In this document: positions 27,662-40,700 of the stretch, in pieces
How the letters are laid out: each line of letters starts with the position of its first letter
Numbering within the stretch: the first letter of the stretch is position 1
Assembly (NCBI GenBank): GCA_026745465.1
Contig: JACYXH010000826.1
Span: 6,611,224-6,675,223 of the forward strand
DNA: 64,000 nt
Source: Lota lota
Lineage: Eukaryota; Chordata; Actinopteri; Gadiformes; Lotidae
Direction: 5' to 3'
Program-made: the position numbers and the translations under genes
Notes under the pieces: model-generated
What the model saw: only the letters and a program-made list of their open reading frames with translations
Database searches by the model: none
What the model was told of the DNA's origin: nothing

Positions 27662-27860
27662 GTAGTGGCTAGGAGAGGCTAGTAGAGGCTATGAGTTGAT
27701 AGTAGTAGCTAGTCGAGGCTAATTGTGGCTAATAGTGGCTAGTAGAGGCTAGTTATGGCTAGGAGAGGCTAGTAGAGGCTAGAAGCAGATAGTAGTGGCT
27801 ATTCGAGGCTAGTTGTGGCTAGTAGTGGCTAGTTGTGGCTAGATGACGCTAGTAGCAGCC
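27662..27860. repeat. 10-bp minisatellite (ggctagtag)
   Basis: About 20 variants of ggctagtaga or ggctagttgt, beginning directly at the right end of the hAT-like element. Confidence 0.94.
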
Positions 27861-30499
27861 ATATCTTAGCTACTCTGCCAGACTTACCTCCCCCTCTTGA
27901 AGAACGTTAGCCTCTTCTGTGTAGGAAGATTTGTGATAAGATAATGGACTCAGGTTATCTGACTTCTTTATTGTTCACTTTGAGAAAATAGTACATTATT
28001 GTACAGGAATAGAAACAAAATCTATTGAAACGGATGTCTGTCTGTACACTCTGCACAAGGCACTTTGCCGAGATCCACTGTGGTCAAGAGTTCAGTAAAC
28101 AATCATTGGCAAAAGACACACTTTTTAAAAGGGAAACTGTACCCTCTGAATGAGATACAGCCTAAACTCTGTACGAAATAAATCCCACACAGACAGCAAA
28201 CCTACAAAACAATAACATCAAAATAAGTATTAAAGAAACAAAATGGGGACTGTGGCTCCCGGGCATGGCCCCTGGCTCCATAGGGCCGGCAGGTTGACTC
28301 CTTATCCTCTCCATCCATCTGGTCTATTGTTGGGTGCAGAGAGGCTGATGAGGACAGCCTGGGTGTGGAGGCAGTGATGGCCCCCGGGCTGGAGCTTGGC
28401 AGGGCTTTCAGGGCTGAGCAGCGGCACTCTTCGTGGCTGCCTAATGGCCATGCTTCCCCGATCTTCCCAGTTTGGCAGGAGGCTGTTTCTGATCCTTTTT
28501 AAGTAACGCTCTGACAGACAAAGAGCCAGGAGATGACGAGGAAGTAGAAGTTGATTATTGGTAGACCGAAAGGGATTTCAGAAGTGGGAGGATCGAGGAA
28601 TAAAGAGGCCGTGTGCTCGGATGTATTGATTGTGTTTAAGGTGGTTTACTGTAAACCTGAATCGAACAGAACCATTCATGTATTCAAGCTTTTATTGGCC
28701 CAAACTGTTTCCATGATGGCTTTGTGGCTGCAGATATATCGGCAATACAGTATAAAGGCAATACACCAGCGATAAGTACTTCTTATACACACTCTGCTGG
28801 GCGTTTAAGATAATGGCCTGTTTCCTTGTGTGGGTTGAGCCGGGATCTCACTTCACTCTGCATCAGACGCTGGGCCATGGACTGCTTCCTGCATGCGGTT
28901 AGCCGACACGCTAGTTTCATCATGGACCGGTAGGCCCCTAATCTGTGACCACCGTTAATACATCCCCACAAAGAATACTCAGAGAGAGAGAGAGAGAGAG
29001 AGAAATGGGGAGACAGAGAGAACATGTGTAAGCAAGCCAGAGATGATTAATTGTTGAGTGAGGAGGACGTGTAAAATACAGACGGAGTGGGCAGTAGGAA
29101 TCCTTTTGCCTCTGACTCTCTTAATTACTTTTCAATGTATTAAGGAGCAACGTCTCCGGAGCCTCAAGAGTCTCCAGAGCCTCCAGATGAAAGCCGGCCC
29201 AGAGTCTGGCGTGCGTGCCTCGGTGCACATCGGAGATTCACCTCCCTTCTTTTTCCCAGAAGCCCCACACTGTCAGGACAGGGGCGCCCAAGACGCATGC
29301 TGCAGAATGAGCCAGAAATAATTCAGTGTGCTCGCAGGCTGGAGTGCTGCAGATTGATGAGAGCTTAAACAAAAACAGAGATAGGAAAGAAAAACATCAC
29401 ACCACGTTTTGTGCAATGCTCTGGGAAACACTTCAATTGTGACAAATACTTCAACGTGTTATTCCTACGCAGCTTTTCAGTTTGATAGAAGGTCGCTTTA
29501 TTAACTAGACTATACTAACATTGAAAGTAGGGATAATATAATCAGAGGGAAGCTTACGCAATAATATACACACACAATTATACATTTATATATACATTTA
29601 TTGTATTGGGAATTAAATGACCACGGTAACCATTCCTACAGAATTTGATCCCATTTTAATATTTGACTCGTGCCTTAACATTGTAGCTCAAGTTATCTTC
29701 ATTCTTAACGTACGCCCCACTAGCTCAATGTTTTAATGACAATGGCATAACTGAATGATATAAAATATAACTGTGTCATAACCTTATTTTCAATATTGAA
29801 TCCTCACCTTGGTCTAATTGAAGTGTGAAATAGAGCGAAAAAATTAAAGAAAAAAGGTGTAGCTAATAAAGATGTGGTTTGGAGGTGTGGGTGAAGGTCA
29901 GGTCTGTGTTGTCATGTGATAGCTTCTTCTAATGAGACAGAGTGACTCACCACACACAGGCTGAGTGACAGTTAATCACACACACACACACTACACCTGC
30001 GTTGAAGCTGGTGGTGGTTGGTGGGGAGGGTTCTGGGGTAACATCTCTGACCTGCGTTTCTGTCAGTACGATGACTCCGTAGCCTGACCAGGTCTGACAT
30101 AGATTTATGTGATCCTGATGCCTCTGTCCTCGCCCTGGGTAGAGCCCCACCCCTCCCCCATCTGTCCGTGTGTCCGTCTACACGTCTGTCTGTGTAGACG
30201 TCTGACAGCAGCCCGTCTCATCCGTGTTTATTTACTGTGTTGCGTTTTATTCGACGATGACAGTGGACGCTGTTCATGCACTCAGGCACTATGCTAAACA
30301 ACATACAGCTGCTTTGTCACTGTTGACTTCACCGTAGATATGTGAACATTTAGAGCAGGAGTGTGCTTGGTGAGGTTTGGTGTTGGTGTGTATCGCTGCT
30401 CGCATGCAGACTCTTTTAAACAAGCACAATAATAACTGAAATTAATACAGAGGACCTTTTAAAGTGCATTTATAGGCGGTTTTCTGACAGATTCCTAGG

Positions 30500-30570
30500 G
30501 CTGTGTGTGTGTGTCTGAGCATGTGTGTGTGTGTGTGTGTGTGTGTGCGTCTGTGCATGAACATGTATGT

Positions 30571-30609
<39 letters not shown>

Positions 30610-30636
30610 TCCGTGCATGAACGTGTGTGTGTCTGT
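30500..30636. repeat. GT-rich compound repeat
   Basis: (GT)n tracts separated by two near-identical copies of gtctgtgcatgaacatgtgt. Confidence 0.93.
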
Positions 30637-30863
30637 TTGTTTCCGGTTAAGGAGGCAGGACAGCTGATGCGAGAAGTGTGTTGGGTTGAAAGGTTTGTTG
30701 TACTGATTTATCTATTGATTCTAATGTACTGGAATATCTGAAGCCTGAAGTCATGCAATTAAACTACTGCAACAGTGGGTTTGAATAGATCTATAGCTAG
30801 ATATAGCTATAGCTCTATAGCGACTCCAAATATCTTTCAAGTACATGGAGTGTGACAGTTAGG

Positions 30864-30894
30864 GCACTTATTCCTGTATTCGTGGAATAAGTGC
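30864..30894. repeat. 11-bp perfect inverted repeat
   Basis: gcacttattcc and ggaataagtgc flank a 9-nt spacer (tgtattcgt). The function is unknown. Confidence 0.92.
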
Positions 30895-31559
30895 ATGACA
30901 AAACCCTCATAAAGGTTATGCGTTTGGTTTCCTCATCTGAGCCCCGTATGCACTTCCTGTCAGGCGGACGACGAACCAAACAACTTCCTGTGTTATGATA
31001 TGTCTGGGCTCTCCGTCTTTAACACCAGCGACCGTCGCTCCGCTATCATCCTAATGAGCTCGGTCTTGGATAATGAGGGCCTAATGAACATCAGGACAAG
31101 ACAAGCCCAGTGGTGGATTGCCTCCACTTCACTCTGAATCTCCGACGCCTAACTGTTTTGGCTCTCTGGTGCCATATGAGGAAAAAGCATAAAGAAACCC
31201 GGGCATGAGCCGAGGAGTGTCCCTTCGCTGGCTGCCGTCCGTGCTTGTCTGCTCTTTCTTACTATGTTTTTGTTGGAGGGAGAATGTTTTATTCATACTT
31301 TATTTATACTCCTGTAGTCGCCAGCAGCCTGGACAGAACCGGATGTAGGAACGGGTCAAGGATCAGGACGTAAAATGCAGAGGCATGCCACGAAGAAATA
31401 CATACTCATACAACCATAAATATCGTATTGTTTACATCGAGGTGTGCGTTTTAGTAGTGCACTCGGGGTGCTGTGAAATGGCAGTTTGAGTTTGCGTACT
31501 GACTGGTCTCCAGGGCTGTTTAAGAGAGGTCCCTGGACAGTCTAGCCTGGAGATCAATT

Positions 31560-31972
31560 ATGTAGAGTATATAGAGTGAATATATAGAGGATATAGAGAT
31601 AGTATGTAGAGATATTATATAGAGGATATAGGGTATATATAAAGATAGTATAAAATAATATAGACAGTATAAAGAGATAGTATATCGAGTAGATATAGAG
31701 ATGGTATATAGAGTATATGGAGATAGTATATAGAGTATAGTATAGAGATAGTTTATAAAGATAATATATAGAGATAGTATATAGATAATATATAGAGTAT
31801 GGTATAGAGAGATGGTATATAGAGATAGTAAATAGAGATAATATAGAGATGATATATAGAATGTAGTGTATATATAGTATATACAGATAGTATATAGAGT
31901 ATAGTATAGAGCTATTATATAGAGTATAGTATAGAGATAGTATATAGAGATACTATATAGAGTATAGTATAG
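31560..31972. repeat. AT-rich tatagagata minisatellite
   Basis: About 410 nt of tatagagatagtatatagag variants. Confidence 0.95.
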
Positions 31973-32195
31973 AGAGCCGTAATAATGTTTCTTTATTAGC
32001 CCTCACCATCTCCTGTAGAATACGTGAGCGGACGGTTCAGTTGACCATTTTCTGCTGAGAAGCACCGATTCAAAGCACCCAGGCAGACAGAGAGCCATCG
32101 CCATACAGCCACAAAGAGATTCAATTTTATATTTTTCTTCTCTCCTGTGTCCACCCATTGCTGTCCCCCCTCCCGGGCGGGTCCTGGTGGTTCCA

Positions 32196-32220
32196 CCCCC
32201 CCCCCCCCCCCCCCCCCCCC
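32196..32220. repeat. C25 homopolymer
   Basis: Twenty-five consecutive C. Confidence 0.95.
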
Positions 32221-32726
32221 AGGAGCCCACAGGAGGCTTGGAAAGGTCAGGCTTTGGAGAAAAAGCTCTCTCTCTTTCTCTCTCTGAAGGCCCTCTCCTC
32301 TCAGCGATGAAGACCTAGAGACAGTGCAGTGAGACACCTGCCTCCGCAAAGATCCCGTGCAGGACAAAGGGATGACGTGTTGAGTTGTATGAGGGGAAAA
32401 TCTCTGGAAATGTCTTTGAGCGCCTCAAGGCGTCACATGGCCTAGTTCAATTATTTTCATTCTGCCATCTTCTGGTTGGCCATTTAAAAAAAAAAACGGT
32501 CAGAGTGTAAAGATGGCGGTGTAGAGAGTGCCTTCATGATGTGTTTGCTATTGATGGGATAAATGGTCCCACAAGGAGTAATAGTTTGTACCTCGTGACG
32601 TTCCTACCGCTGCGCCTTGGAGAGAAATGAATGTGATTTTAAATTAGTCTGTTAAATTAAAAGAAACACCAGAGCTATTCAGGTCAAACCGTTTTAATAG
32701 GAATATTCATTAATGAGCGAGAGACC

Positions 32727-32822
32727 GCGCAAGAGAGAGAGAGAGAGAGGCGGAGGGGAACAACTTGACAGGCTTGACAGAGAGAGAGAGAGCGCGAGAG
32801 AGAGAGTGAGAGAGAGAGAGAC
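32727..32822. repeat. GA-rich interrupted repeat
   Basis: GA tracts interrupted by gcggaggggaacaacttgac. Confidence 0.92.
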
Positions 32823-33475
32823 GAGGCAGAGGAGGTATTGAGGGTGTGTGAGCAGCGTAAAGATGAGATCAGGTTCCACAATTTAGGAGGAGTGTCAGCC
32901 TCCACACGTCAATCCAATGGCTGCTCCATCTGTCTCGATAACGCAGTTGTTTCCCCTCCGATTATGTCTGGAACCACGTGTGTTTTTGTGTATTTGAATG
33001 GAGTCTCCTGTGCTGCTATTGACTCTGTAGCAGCAGTGAATAGGATTAACAAAACATTAGTCATAAGGAGTGGATGTTGATTTGCTCTGAATAGTTTGTT
33101 GTCCAATATTGGGTCTCATGGTTGCATGAAGTCATTATTATTAACATATGCATGCTGTCTTTTGGCGTCTCCATTGGTACGCCCTGACTGTGTTAAAATA
33201 TAAACTAATAATAGGAATATTTCTGTAACCCAAGCTTCCATTTTCCTTCTCCTTTATTGTGTTTAAAATAGAAGCTCTAGGGAACAGCTGTCTCATTCAT
33301 GAGTTGGGAAGTAAGATGGCTCTTTATGACTTAATATAGTAAAGCCCTCACTTAGTGGCACAGTACTTTAATACAATCAAAGACATGTTCTGTTATGTCT
33401 TCTGCTGAATTATGTCATGGTTTGCATTCTTAATACTACATGTAAAAGCCAACAAAACGTGTTCATTGTGGCCAA

Positions 33476-33504
33476 CCTACCTGGAACACAATGTTCCAGG
33501 TAGG
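33476..33504. repeat. 13-bp perfect inverted repeat
   Basis: cctacctggaaca and its exact reverse complement are separated by only three bases (caa). The right arm holds caggtagg. Confidence 0.93.
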
Positions 33505-33855
33505 AACAGGGAGTGTTTCCTGTTCTCTCCCGAACCCCTGTTTACCTTGTGGACCAAACCATTCACCACCATCTGAAGTTTGTAGGGGAGACACAGCTAT
33601 GATCATGGCACAGCTACACCTTGACTTAAGACGAATTAACATTTAGCATTGTTAGCTAGCAATACTGAATGCAACCCGTGCTATTAAATGTGCAAAAAAC
33701 GTCCTGCTCCACAGTCCCCACTCTCTGACATTAACAGCTCCCCAGGGAATGTGTGTGTAAATGCCACACATTTGGAAGTTGGTCGGAAGGTGGAGGACAG
33801 GGGTGGGGGGCCTAGGCTTGCATCCTCTGCCAGGGTTGGTGGAGTCTGAGTCTTT

Positions 33856-34232
33856 ACTGTAGGGGTGGGCCTCTAGGGAGTGTATAGAGTGGGCCTTTAC
33901 AGTAGAGGGTGGGCCTCTACAGAGTGTATAGAGTGGGCCTTTACAGTAGAGGGTGGGCCTCTACAGAGTGTATAGAGTGGGCCTTTACAGTAGAGGGTGG
34001 GCCTCTACAGAGTGTATAGAGTGGGCCTTTACAGTAGAGGGTGGGCCTCTACAGAGTGTATAGAATGGGCCTTTACAGTAGAGGGTGGGTCTCTACAGAG
34101 TGTAAAGGGTGGGCCTTTACAGTAGAGGGTGGGTCTCTACAGAGTGTAGAGGGTGAGCCTTTACAGTAGAGGGTGGGCCTCTACACTCTCTAGAGGCCCA
34201 CCCTCTACAGAGTGTGGAGGGTGGGCCTCTAA
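33856..34232. repeat. 44-bp minisatellite with hairpin units
   Basis: The unit starts gagtgggcctttacagtaga (from 33887, next at 33931). Many units contain gtagagggtgggcctctac, a 7-bp inverted repeat around gtggg. At 34166-34208 one half-unit is inverted, giving an 18-bp perfect inverted repeat with a 7-nt loop. Confidence 0.95.
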
Positions 34233-34689
34233 ACTCTGCTGATAAGAGCAACATGAATGTACGTACGTAATTAATCCCAGCAGCCTTCTAATGTGATTTC
34301 TTTGTGATGTTGAGCTGTAAATGAGACAAGTGTATTTTCTAAGTAAACAATGCACTATAATCTATTGGTGTTTGTTATTTTTATGTGGAAAAGAGGACCG
34401 TTGACCATCCATCAATCTTAATAATACAATTGCAATTCTTTGTTAAGTATTTACCTAAGACGAAAGCTATTTTAAAGTTAATTAGACTATCAGTCAGTCA
34501 GATAGACTCGCTGGGGAATCTGCAACTAGGAAAAGCTAGTTGCAGAAGAGAATAGCTGAAAGGTGAAGAAAAAGCTGAAAAGGGATTCAGAGTATACAGG
34601 GTTGAACAGGGAGCAGAGTGTACCTTAAATTATATATTTAGGTATTTCTTGTGTAATTCCAAGTACAGTTGGCTAGTGGCCTTTGTTTA

Positions 34690-34775
34690 AAGAGAGAGAG
34701 AGAGGGAGAGAGAGAAAGAGAGAGAGAGAGATACACAGAGAGAGAACGAGAAACAGAGCGAGAGACAGAGAGAGA
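34690..34775. repeat. GA-rich interrupted repeat
   Basis: Imperfect gagaga array with a few interruptions. Confidence 0.92.
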
Positions 34776-35267
34776 GTGTTTATGTAAGAACACTGGGACA
34801 TTACACTACCTTAGTTGTTCAGCTTCGTCTTTTTGACCCACCACAATTTTGCTATACAGACATTGTCGATCCTTTTCAATCACTGCCTTTGATTGACAAT
34901 TTCCTTTAATGATATTCTGTGTCTCTGGTTTGTATGACCCAAAATCCTTCACCTTTATTATCTTCCAATACACACCATACATCGCTGCAATTCATTTATC
35001 TCTGGTATATAGCTGTTCCATTGTGGCTCACCCCAGAATGTGTCACCGGCAGCCTGGTACCAGGGCCCGGTCCAGCCGTGCTCTGTATGAATTATGATGT
35101 GCTGGATCATTCTTAATCTTGTTATGGATGTAACCGTGCCCTTGGGAGGGGCACTAAGGGATGAATGCGGCCTTATCAGATTTCCCAGTGCTTTGAATCA
35201 TAATTTACAAAAGGTTACGCGGAGGTGGTATATGGTATGTAATGCAGGGCATGTTTGCGTTGAGCAC

Positions 35268-35270
<3 letters not shown>

Positions 35271-35352
<82 letters not shown>
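35271..35352. repeat. (GT)n microsatellite
   Basis: Forty-one uninterrupted TG units. Confidence 0.99.
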
Positions 35353-35357
<5 letters not shown>

Positions 35358-38300
35358 GTGTCTGTGATATTTTTCTTCTTTCGTCTTTATTAGAAAGAGA
35401 GTCTTTACGGGCTGCTCTTTGTAATCTCATAAAAATCCGAGCATGAAGGAGTGACATTAAAGTGCTGTTCATGAAGTCATGTATTATACAAGGACAGGAT
35501 GAAGGTATTTTAAAAGTTAGATCTTCTGTAAAACCTTCATTCTTTACAGCCGCCTCCAGGAACTCTCCTCTTGAACTGCTGCGGAAAACTGTAGTCTTTA
35601 AAAAGGTTGGTTTGTTTTCAGTACAAATCGAATGAATATATCCAATAAAACCGGGACTATATACAGAATAAAACTGAAACAAATCAAGAGTCCCACACAC
35701 ATTTTTTCACACATCAGTTTTTTAGGCTAAGACTTGAAACAGATGTATTGTATAAAAATAGATTGTTAAAGTTAATACCAGTCTGTTCCTTCCCCTGTAC
35801 TGGCAATAATACATCGATTGTTAAAGAAATCGAAACATCCTAATTAATTTACTTAATTGATTCAACAACATCGGTTAATTTCTAGCAATACAATTAACTA
35901 CCTGATCCGTACAAAAACATACTTGACAAGCAGATCATCATTATAAGACTGCGTCTTAGGGATGTGGATGACGAGCAAAATGACATAATATCATTATCAT
36001 AAAGTGTCATTATGTGTTCCCCGCTGGCTCAGGGACAGAGTTGATACCGTTGATGCATTACCTTTGTGTGGCACAGATATAACAGATTGTGGGTTTAATT
36101 TAACTATTACATTTATTTAAATTGTATTTTCACACTGAATTATATTCAAACGGAAATGGCAGCACATTCATAAGATGTAAACTGAAAATGTTAAAAGGTG
36201 AACAATCGTAGTTATGGATAAAGAATATTATTCGTCCAACAGTAATATGATTTGTTTCGCTGTCTATAAATAAAAAGAAATGTCCCATTTTATTATCCGT
36301 TATACAAAATCATGTGACATCAAAAGACCTGCCTATAACTGTCAGGTTCAGAAACACTGGAAGGCTAACTGGTAGCTATATTAAAAGGGAAGGCTAATTT
36401 AGATAATAATATCAAGTGATAGGCTCCAGCTGAGATTTTCTTTTCATAAACCAGAGAGAGAACACGCAACAGAAAGTCCTCCCACACAAGGAGCTAACCA
36501 TGCTAGCCTTCCTCCTAGTTGTAGGCTACTGTGTGTTTCTAGTGTGTATAGGTCACCCTGCCCCAGATAACAAGCTCCTCAGCTCCTTGGCTCCTCGGCT
36601 CCTAACATCCTCAGCTCCTCAAGGTGACCCTCAGCGTGGGTCGTTTGGCTCAAGGCTAAAGCCGTCCAGGCCTCTGTTAGGCTGAAACCTCCCCTAGAGG
36701 AGGACATCTGTAGATAGGACATCAAACCCTCGTTGATCCTTTGACCTTCTAACATCTTAAATGCCCCACCTTCTTGTGGTTATTCTGCAGCTCATGCTCC
36801 TTCTTAGGCTTCTGTGAAGTGGAAACCAAGTGTGCGGTGTTGTTTCACTCCTCACTGTTCTCCAAACATGAACCACTTTCTTTTTACTCTGCAGTGGAAT
36901 GTCGCGCCCCACTGCTCTCACATTAATGCTCACAGTTGGCCCTGATTCAAATCCTCTTTTAGACTCCCTAGTATTTCACTCTTTAAATAACACTAGGTAT
37001 ACAGCTAGTAAGAGGTAACATTTTAAACACAAACACTACAGCCATGTAGAAATGAGCCTGATCCAAGGAGTATTGAGGAAACCAACTAAGACTTACCAAG
37101 AACTCTTTTTCAGAAACTGAGATTTCACGTGTTTAGCTATAGCACTTTCTATTGCTAAGTAGCATTTTTTAAGTGCTATTGCTAAATTCCGTTCATTAAG
37201 AAGACATTATAATGTCATGTGTATTATCTCAAGTGACCATACCATAGTTCTTCTTAATTAATGTCAACCACAAATGATGACAATATTTACCCATGCTTTG
37301 ACTTAAAAACATTATGTTGAAAAGTAACCCCAAAACGATACCATGGAAATATCCATGACCATTCTGCAGAAATTACATTCAACAATGTGAATATAAAGTG
37401 CACACACAACAAAACGAAAGCAAAACATTGCTTAGTTTGCGTTCAGTTTAAAACACAAATATTGAATGTTGAATTACACTTGCAGACTATTGGTCTCTCC
37501 CTGTTGATGGATGTGAATGACATCACCATATTAAACCATTCCAGCCCAGAATCTCTCAAGGTGCCTATTTCATCCGTCACAATGTTTAATTCATGGCTTT
37601 TTTCCTTTCATGGATCACATGGAGTACATTTACACACCTAGCTTTAATTTAATAACCTTATAAAGGTTAAAGTGCAGCCAGGCAGAAGTTCATGTGTCTC
37701 CACTTCACATAATATTATTATTATTAACCTGCACAGTGTACAGAAACGTGTTCCTAACGTGTCTATAAAGCTGGGAGTGATGGAGCTGGAGCCGCTGGAA
37801 ACCATATGGATTCAGACGCTTTGCCGGCCGCCATTATGTTCACGAGTCTCCTGAGGAGCGCAGAGTAAAGGAATAATGAAGAGGTGCTGAGAGATCAGAT
37901 TAAGAGAAGAGACAGGAGAAATGCATGGATGTCCAACCCACAGCCACACGCACACGCAAACACACACACATGCATGCACACACACACAGATTAGGGTGTG
38001 TTGACAGGAGTGGGATGACTCCAGACCACATTGAGGCGTCAACAAAATGGCCTTCATGTCCTTACTTTACACATATACTGTAGGTTGATAAGGATTAAGG
38101 ATTCCATATTTGTTTTTGTTAAAGATTTATTGAACTATATCGGATGTGTTTCCCATTGTCTTTCTTCTATTTGAGATACTTAATGGGTTTTCAGGAGTCA
38201 TTAGTTTAGGTCTAGCAACAGCTGCTTTGTAAATCACAAGGTGCGAATTGGAATGAAGGCTTAATAATTTATATATATACCTGCGGCAAACAGGGATCTG

Positions 38301-39323
38301 TAACCCTAACCCATATCAGCAGTAGGATGTTCCCTCTATGGGTAAAGTACCCTGGGTCATGTGATCCAATCCAATTTAGATGTGCAGACAGTGGTTTCCT
38401 TAACAGAAAGTTATATTTCCTGTCCCGAGCATCTGAACGTTGACGTGTCGATCGCACTAAGCCTACCGCCCGGGCCCCGGGCTCTAGGTCTGCCGACGCC
38501 GCCTTGTCTCTCAAAATCATTTCAGGCCAGGAACCGGAGAGAGACCTTGGGGTACAGAGACAACAGGCTGATTGTGTGGGTACGAGGGAAGGGCTCCCAG
38601 CGGGGCTGTGCTAATCACGTTAGCCGGCAGCGACTCCAGGCAGGACAGATGCGAGGCGAGGGGGTAATAGGGTTATATTATTCTGATTAGTATAGCCTGC
38701 CAGGGGCTTCGCAGATCTACTCTCCCCCCTCGGCGTCACCTTGCAGAGCGACCACAGCTACCCGGGCGTCCCTCCTTCTCTTTCTCTTTCTGTCCGTCAC
38801 GCAACTCTGTAGCCTCTGATGCGAGGCCATGGTTGGTGCTGATCTATTGTGTTTTATTTCCATGGAGTACATTACTTTTCCTATTATCTGCTGTCCACAC
38901 ACAGAGCGCCAGCGATGTGTAGAGCTGTTTCAATTGTCTCCGTGTTTAATCTCCCACCTACAAATGATTGACAACAGTTTGTTTTCTGTGTTATGGCTCT
39001 GTGCTTCTTAGAAATCTCTCATCAGCTCTGATATTAAAAAGCCTCCATCGCGCCACTATCTCCTTTTACAAAACTCTTCATGAAGGAATAATTTGATGTA
39101 TTGTATTTTCACATGCTGCACTCCATTTATTAATATGTTTCACATTTGTGTAGTGAAATAGAAGGCTTTTCATAGAATGATTCACTGATATTTACAATGG
39201 CACATGTTTATAAAGCAAACATGACATGGAAACACAACACAAGCCACATACATTGTTGTTGTTTGATTCCACCGACCCCTGGCTGACCTCTGACATCCTA
39301 TCTCTCCCTATAATTCCCTTTAG

Positions 39324-39595
39324 GATCATACATGCTGGTGAACTCCTCCCAGCATGCTGCGGGGCACCGCGCTCAGCTGCTGCTCCAGACCCTGAGCGAG
39401 AACGACACTCACTGCGTCCAGTTCAGCTACTTCCTGTACAGCCGCGACGGCCACAGCCCCGGGGCTCTGAGGGCGTATGTACGCGTCAACGGAGGGCCCC
39501 TGGGGAGCCCCGTGTGGAACACATCAGGATCCCACGGCAAGCAGTGGCACCAGGTGGAGCTGGCGGTCAGCACCTTCTGGCCCAACGAATACCAG
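39324..39595 (+). CDS. ptpru: ptpru exon 3: central MAM domain
   Basis: The 272-nt exon runs from acceptor ttccctttag to donor gtgaga. It begins in phase 1 (GA completes Gly) and ends in phase 0 after Gln. It encodes [18 protein letters not shown], then [36 protein letters not shown] and [18 protein letters not shown]. This is the core of a MAM domain with the conserved Cys, the F-x-Y-x-x-x-S-R-D segment and the V-x-V-N-G-G strand. Sequons NSS (39341), NDT (39401) and NTS (39518) predict N-glycosylation. The similarity to mammalian PTPRU here is very high. The exon's last bases and its donor seed a 35-bp tandem repeat that fills the next 380 nt of intron 3. Confidence 0.98.
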
Positions 39596-39985
39596 GTGAG
39601 ACACCTTAAGACCAGCACAATGAATACCAGGTAACACACCTGGACTCTGGCCCAACGACTACCAGGTGAGGCACCTGGACACTGGTCCAACGAATACCAG
39701 GTGAGGCACCTGGACACTGGTCCAACGAATACCAGGTAACACACCTGGACACTGGCACAATGCATACCAGGTGAGACACCTGGACACTGGCACAATGAAT
39801 ACCAGGTAACACACCTGGACACTGGCACAATGAATACCAGATAGCACACCGGGACACTGGCATAATGAATACCAGGTACCACACCGGGACACTGGCATAA
39901 TGAATACCAGGTAACACACCGGGACACTGGCACAATTAATACCAGGTGAGACACCGGCCCAGTGAATACCAGGTAAGACACCTGG
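39570..39985 (+). repeat. 35-bp minisatellite derived from the exon 3/intron 3 donor
   Basis: A 35-bp unit ending in (g)aataccag and followed by gtgag or gtaac repeats from the real exon end at 39595. Copies of taccag end at 39630, 39665, 39700, 39735, 39770, 39805, 39840, 39875, 39910, 39945 and 39972, so the spacing is exactly 35 nt except for the last (27). Several copies keep the exon word cccaacga or tccaacga upstream, showing that the unit includes exon 3 coding sequence. Ten of the eleven intronic copies keep GT after CAG; the one after 39840 has AT. Extended reading from exon 3 meets TAA at 39632. Confidence 0.95.
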
Positions 39986-40035
39986 ACAACGGCAGGCTCC
40001 AATGCAGCTGATTAAGTACTTTACTCTCCGCGTGT

Positions 40036-40054
40036 GGGGGGGGGGGGGGGGGGG
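40036..40054. repeat. G19 homopolymer
   Basis: Nineteen consecutive G, about 50 nt after the exon 3-derived minisatellite. Confidence 0.95.
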
Positions 40055-40636
40055 CGATGGCTGAGTGACTTTATCATCTCCAAGTGACTATCATTGGATT
40101 GGTTGAAGTTGGACTTTAAAAGACAGGGACAGTATTGTAGGGCAATAGTAGCAAAGTGTACGGTGTGTTAATTATTCACCCTATTAGTTAGATTCTATTT
40201 TATTTCTATATGAATAGTTGTTTTTCTAATGATGGATCTTATGTAGGCATGCTGTGATTGATATTTTATCCCTACAAATACATCTGCACGTCTCTGCCTT
40301 GAATGAATATGGTATTGTCGCTCAGAGCGATATGCAACATCTACATGTCACTGGATGTGTTTCAGGTCTACAAGTAAAGCGTAGAGGTAGGCACGCGGGA
40401 CTTTCACCTACATGTTCAATTTCATTTATGTTCTGCTAACTCTGCAGAGCTGTCAAAAGGCAATTAGGTGGAGTAGTAAACTGTCAATCTCTTACTTAAT
40501 TAATTTACATTTTGCTGGGGAGGATCTGACCTTCCCCGTGGAAATAATGTCCTGTTGTACCAACGGCAAGGTGTAATATTCAACGCCTTTTGAAAATGAA
40601 ATGTATATAAGAATGGCAGGATTAAGAACATGGGCA

Positions 40637-40700
40637 CACACACACACACAAATACACACACACACACACACACACACAAATACACACACACACACACACT
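40637..40700. repeat. CA-rich microsatellite
   Basis: (CA)n with two aaataca interruptions. Confidence 0.97.

Noticed and set aside
39596-39985. CRISPR-like regular 35-nt repeats
   Set aside because: No unique spacers; the units are contiguous, in a vertebrate intron, and derived from exon 3.
39427-40002. 191-codon open frame on the minus strand with Cys/Val/Trp-rich repeats
   Set aside because: It runs antisense over exon 3 and the 35-bp minisatellite. Its repeats are simply the 35-bp unit read through three frames, with no independent gene signal.
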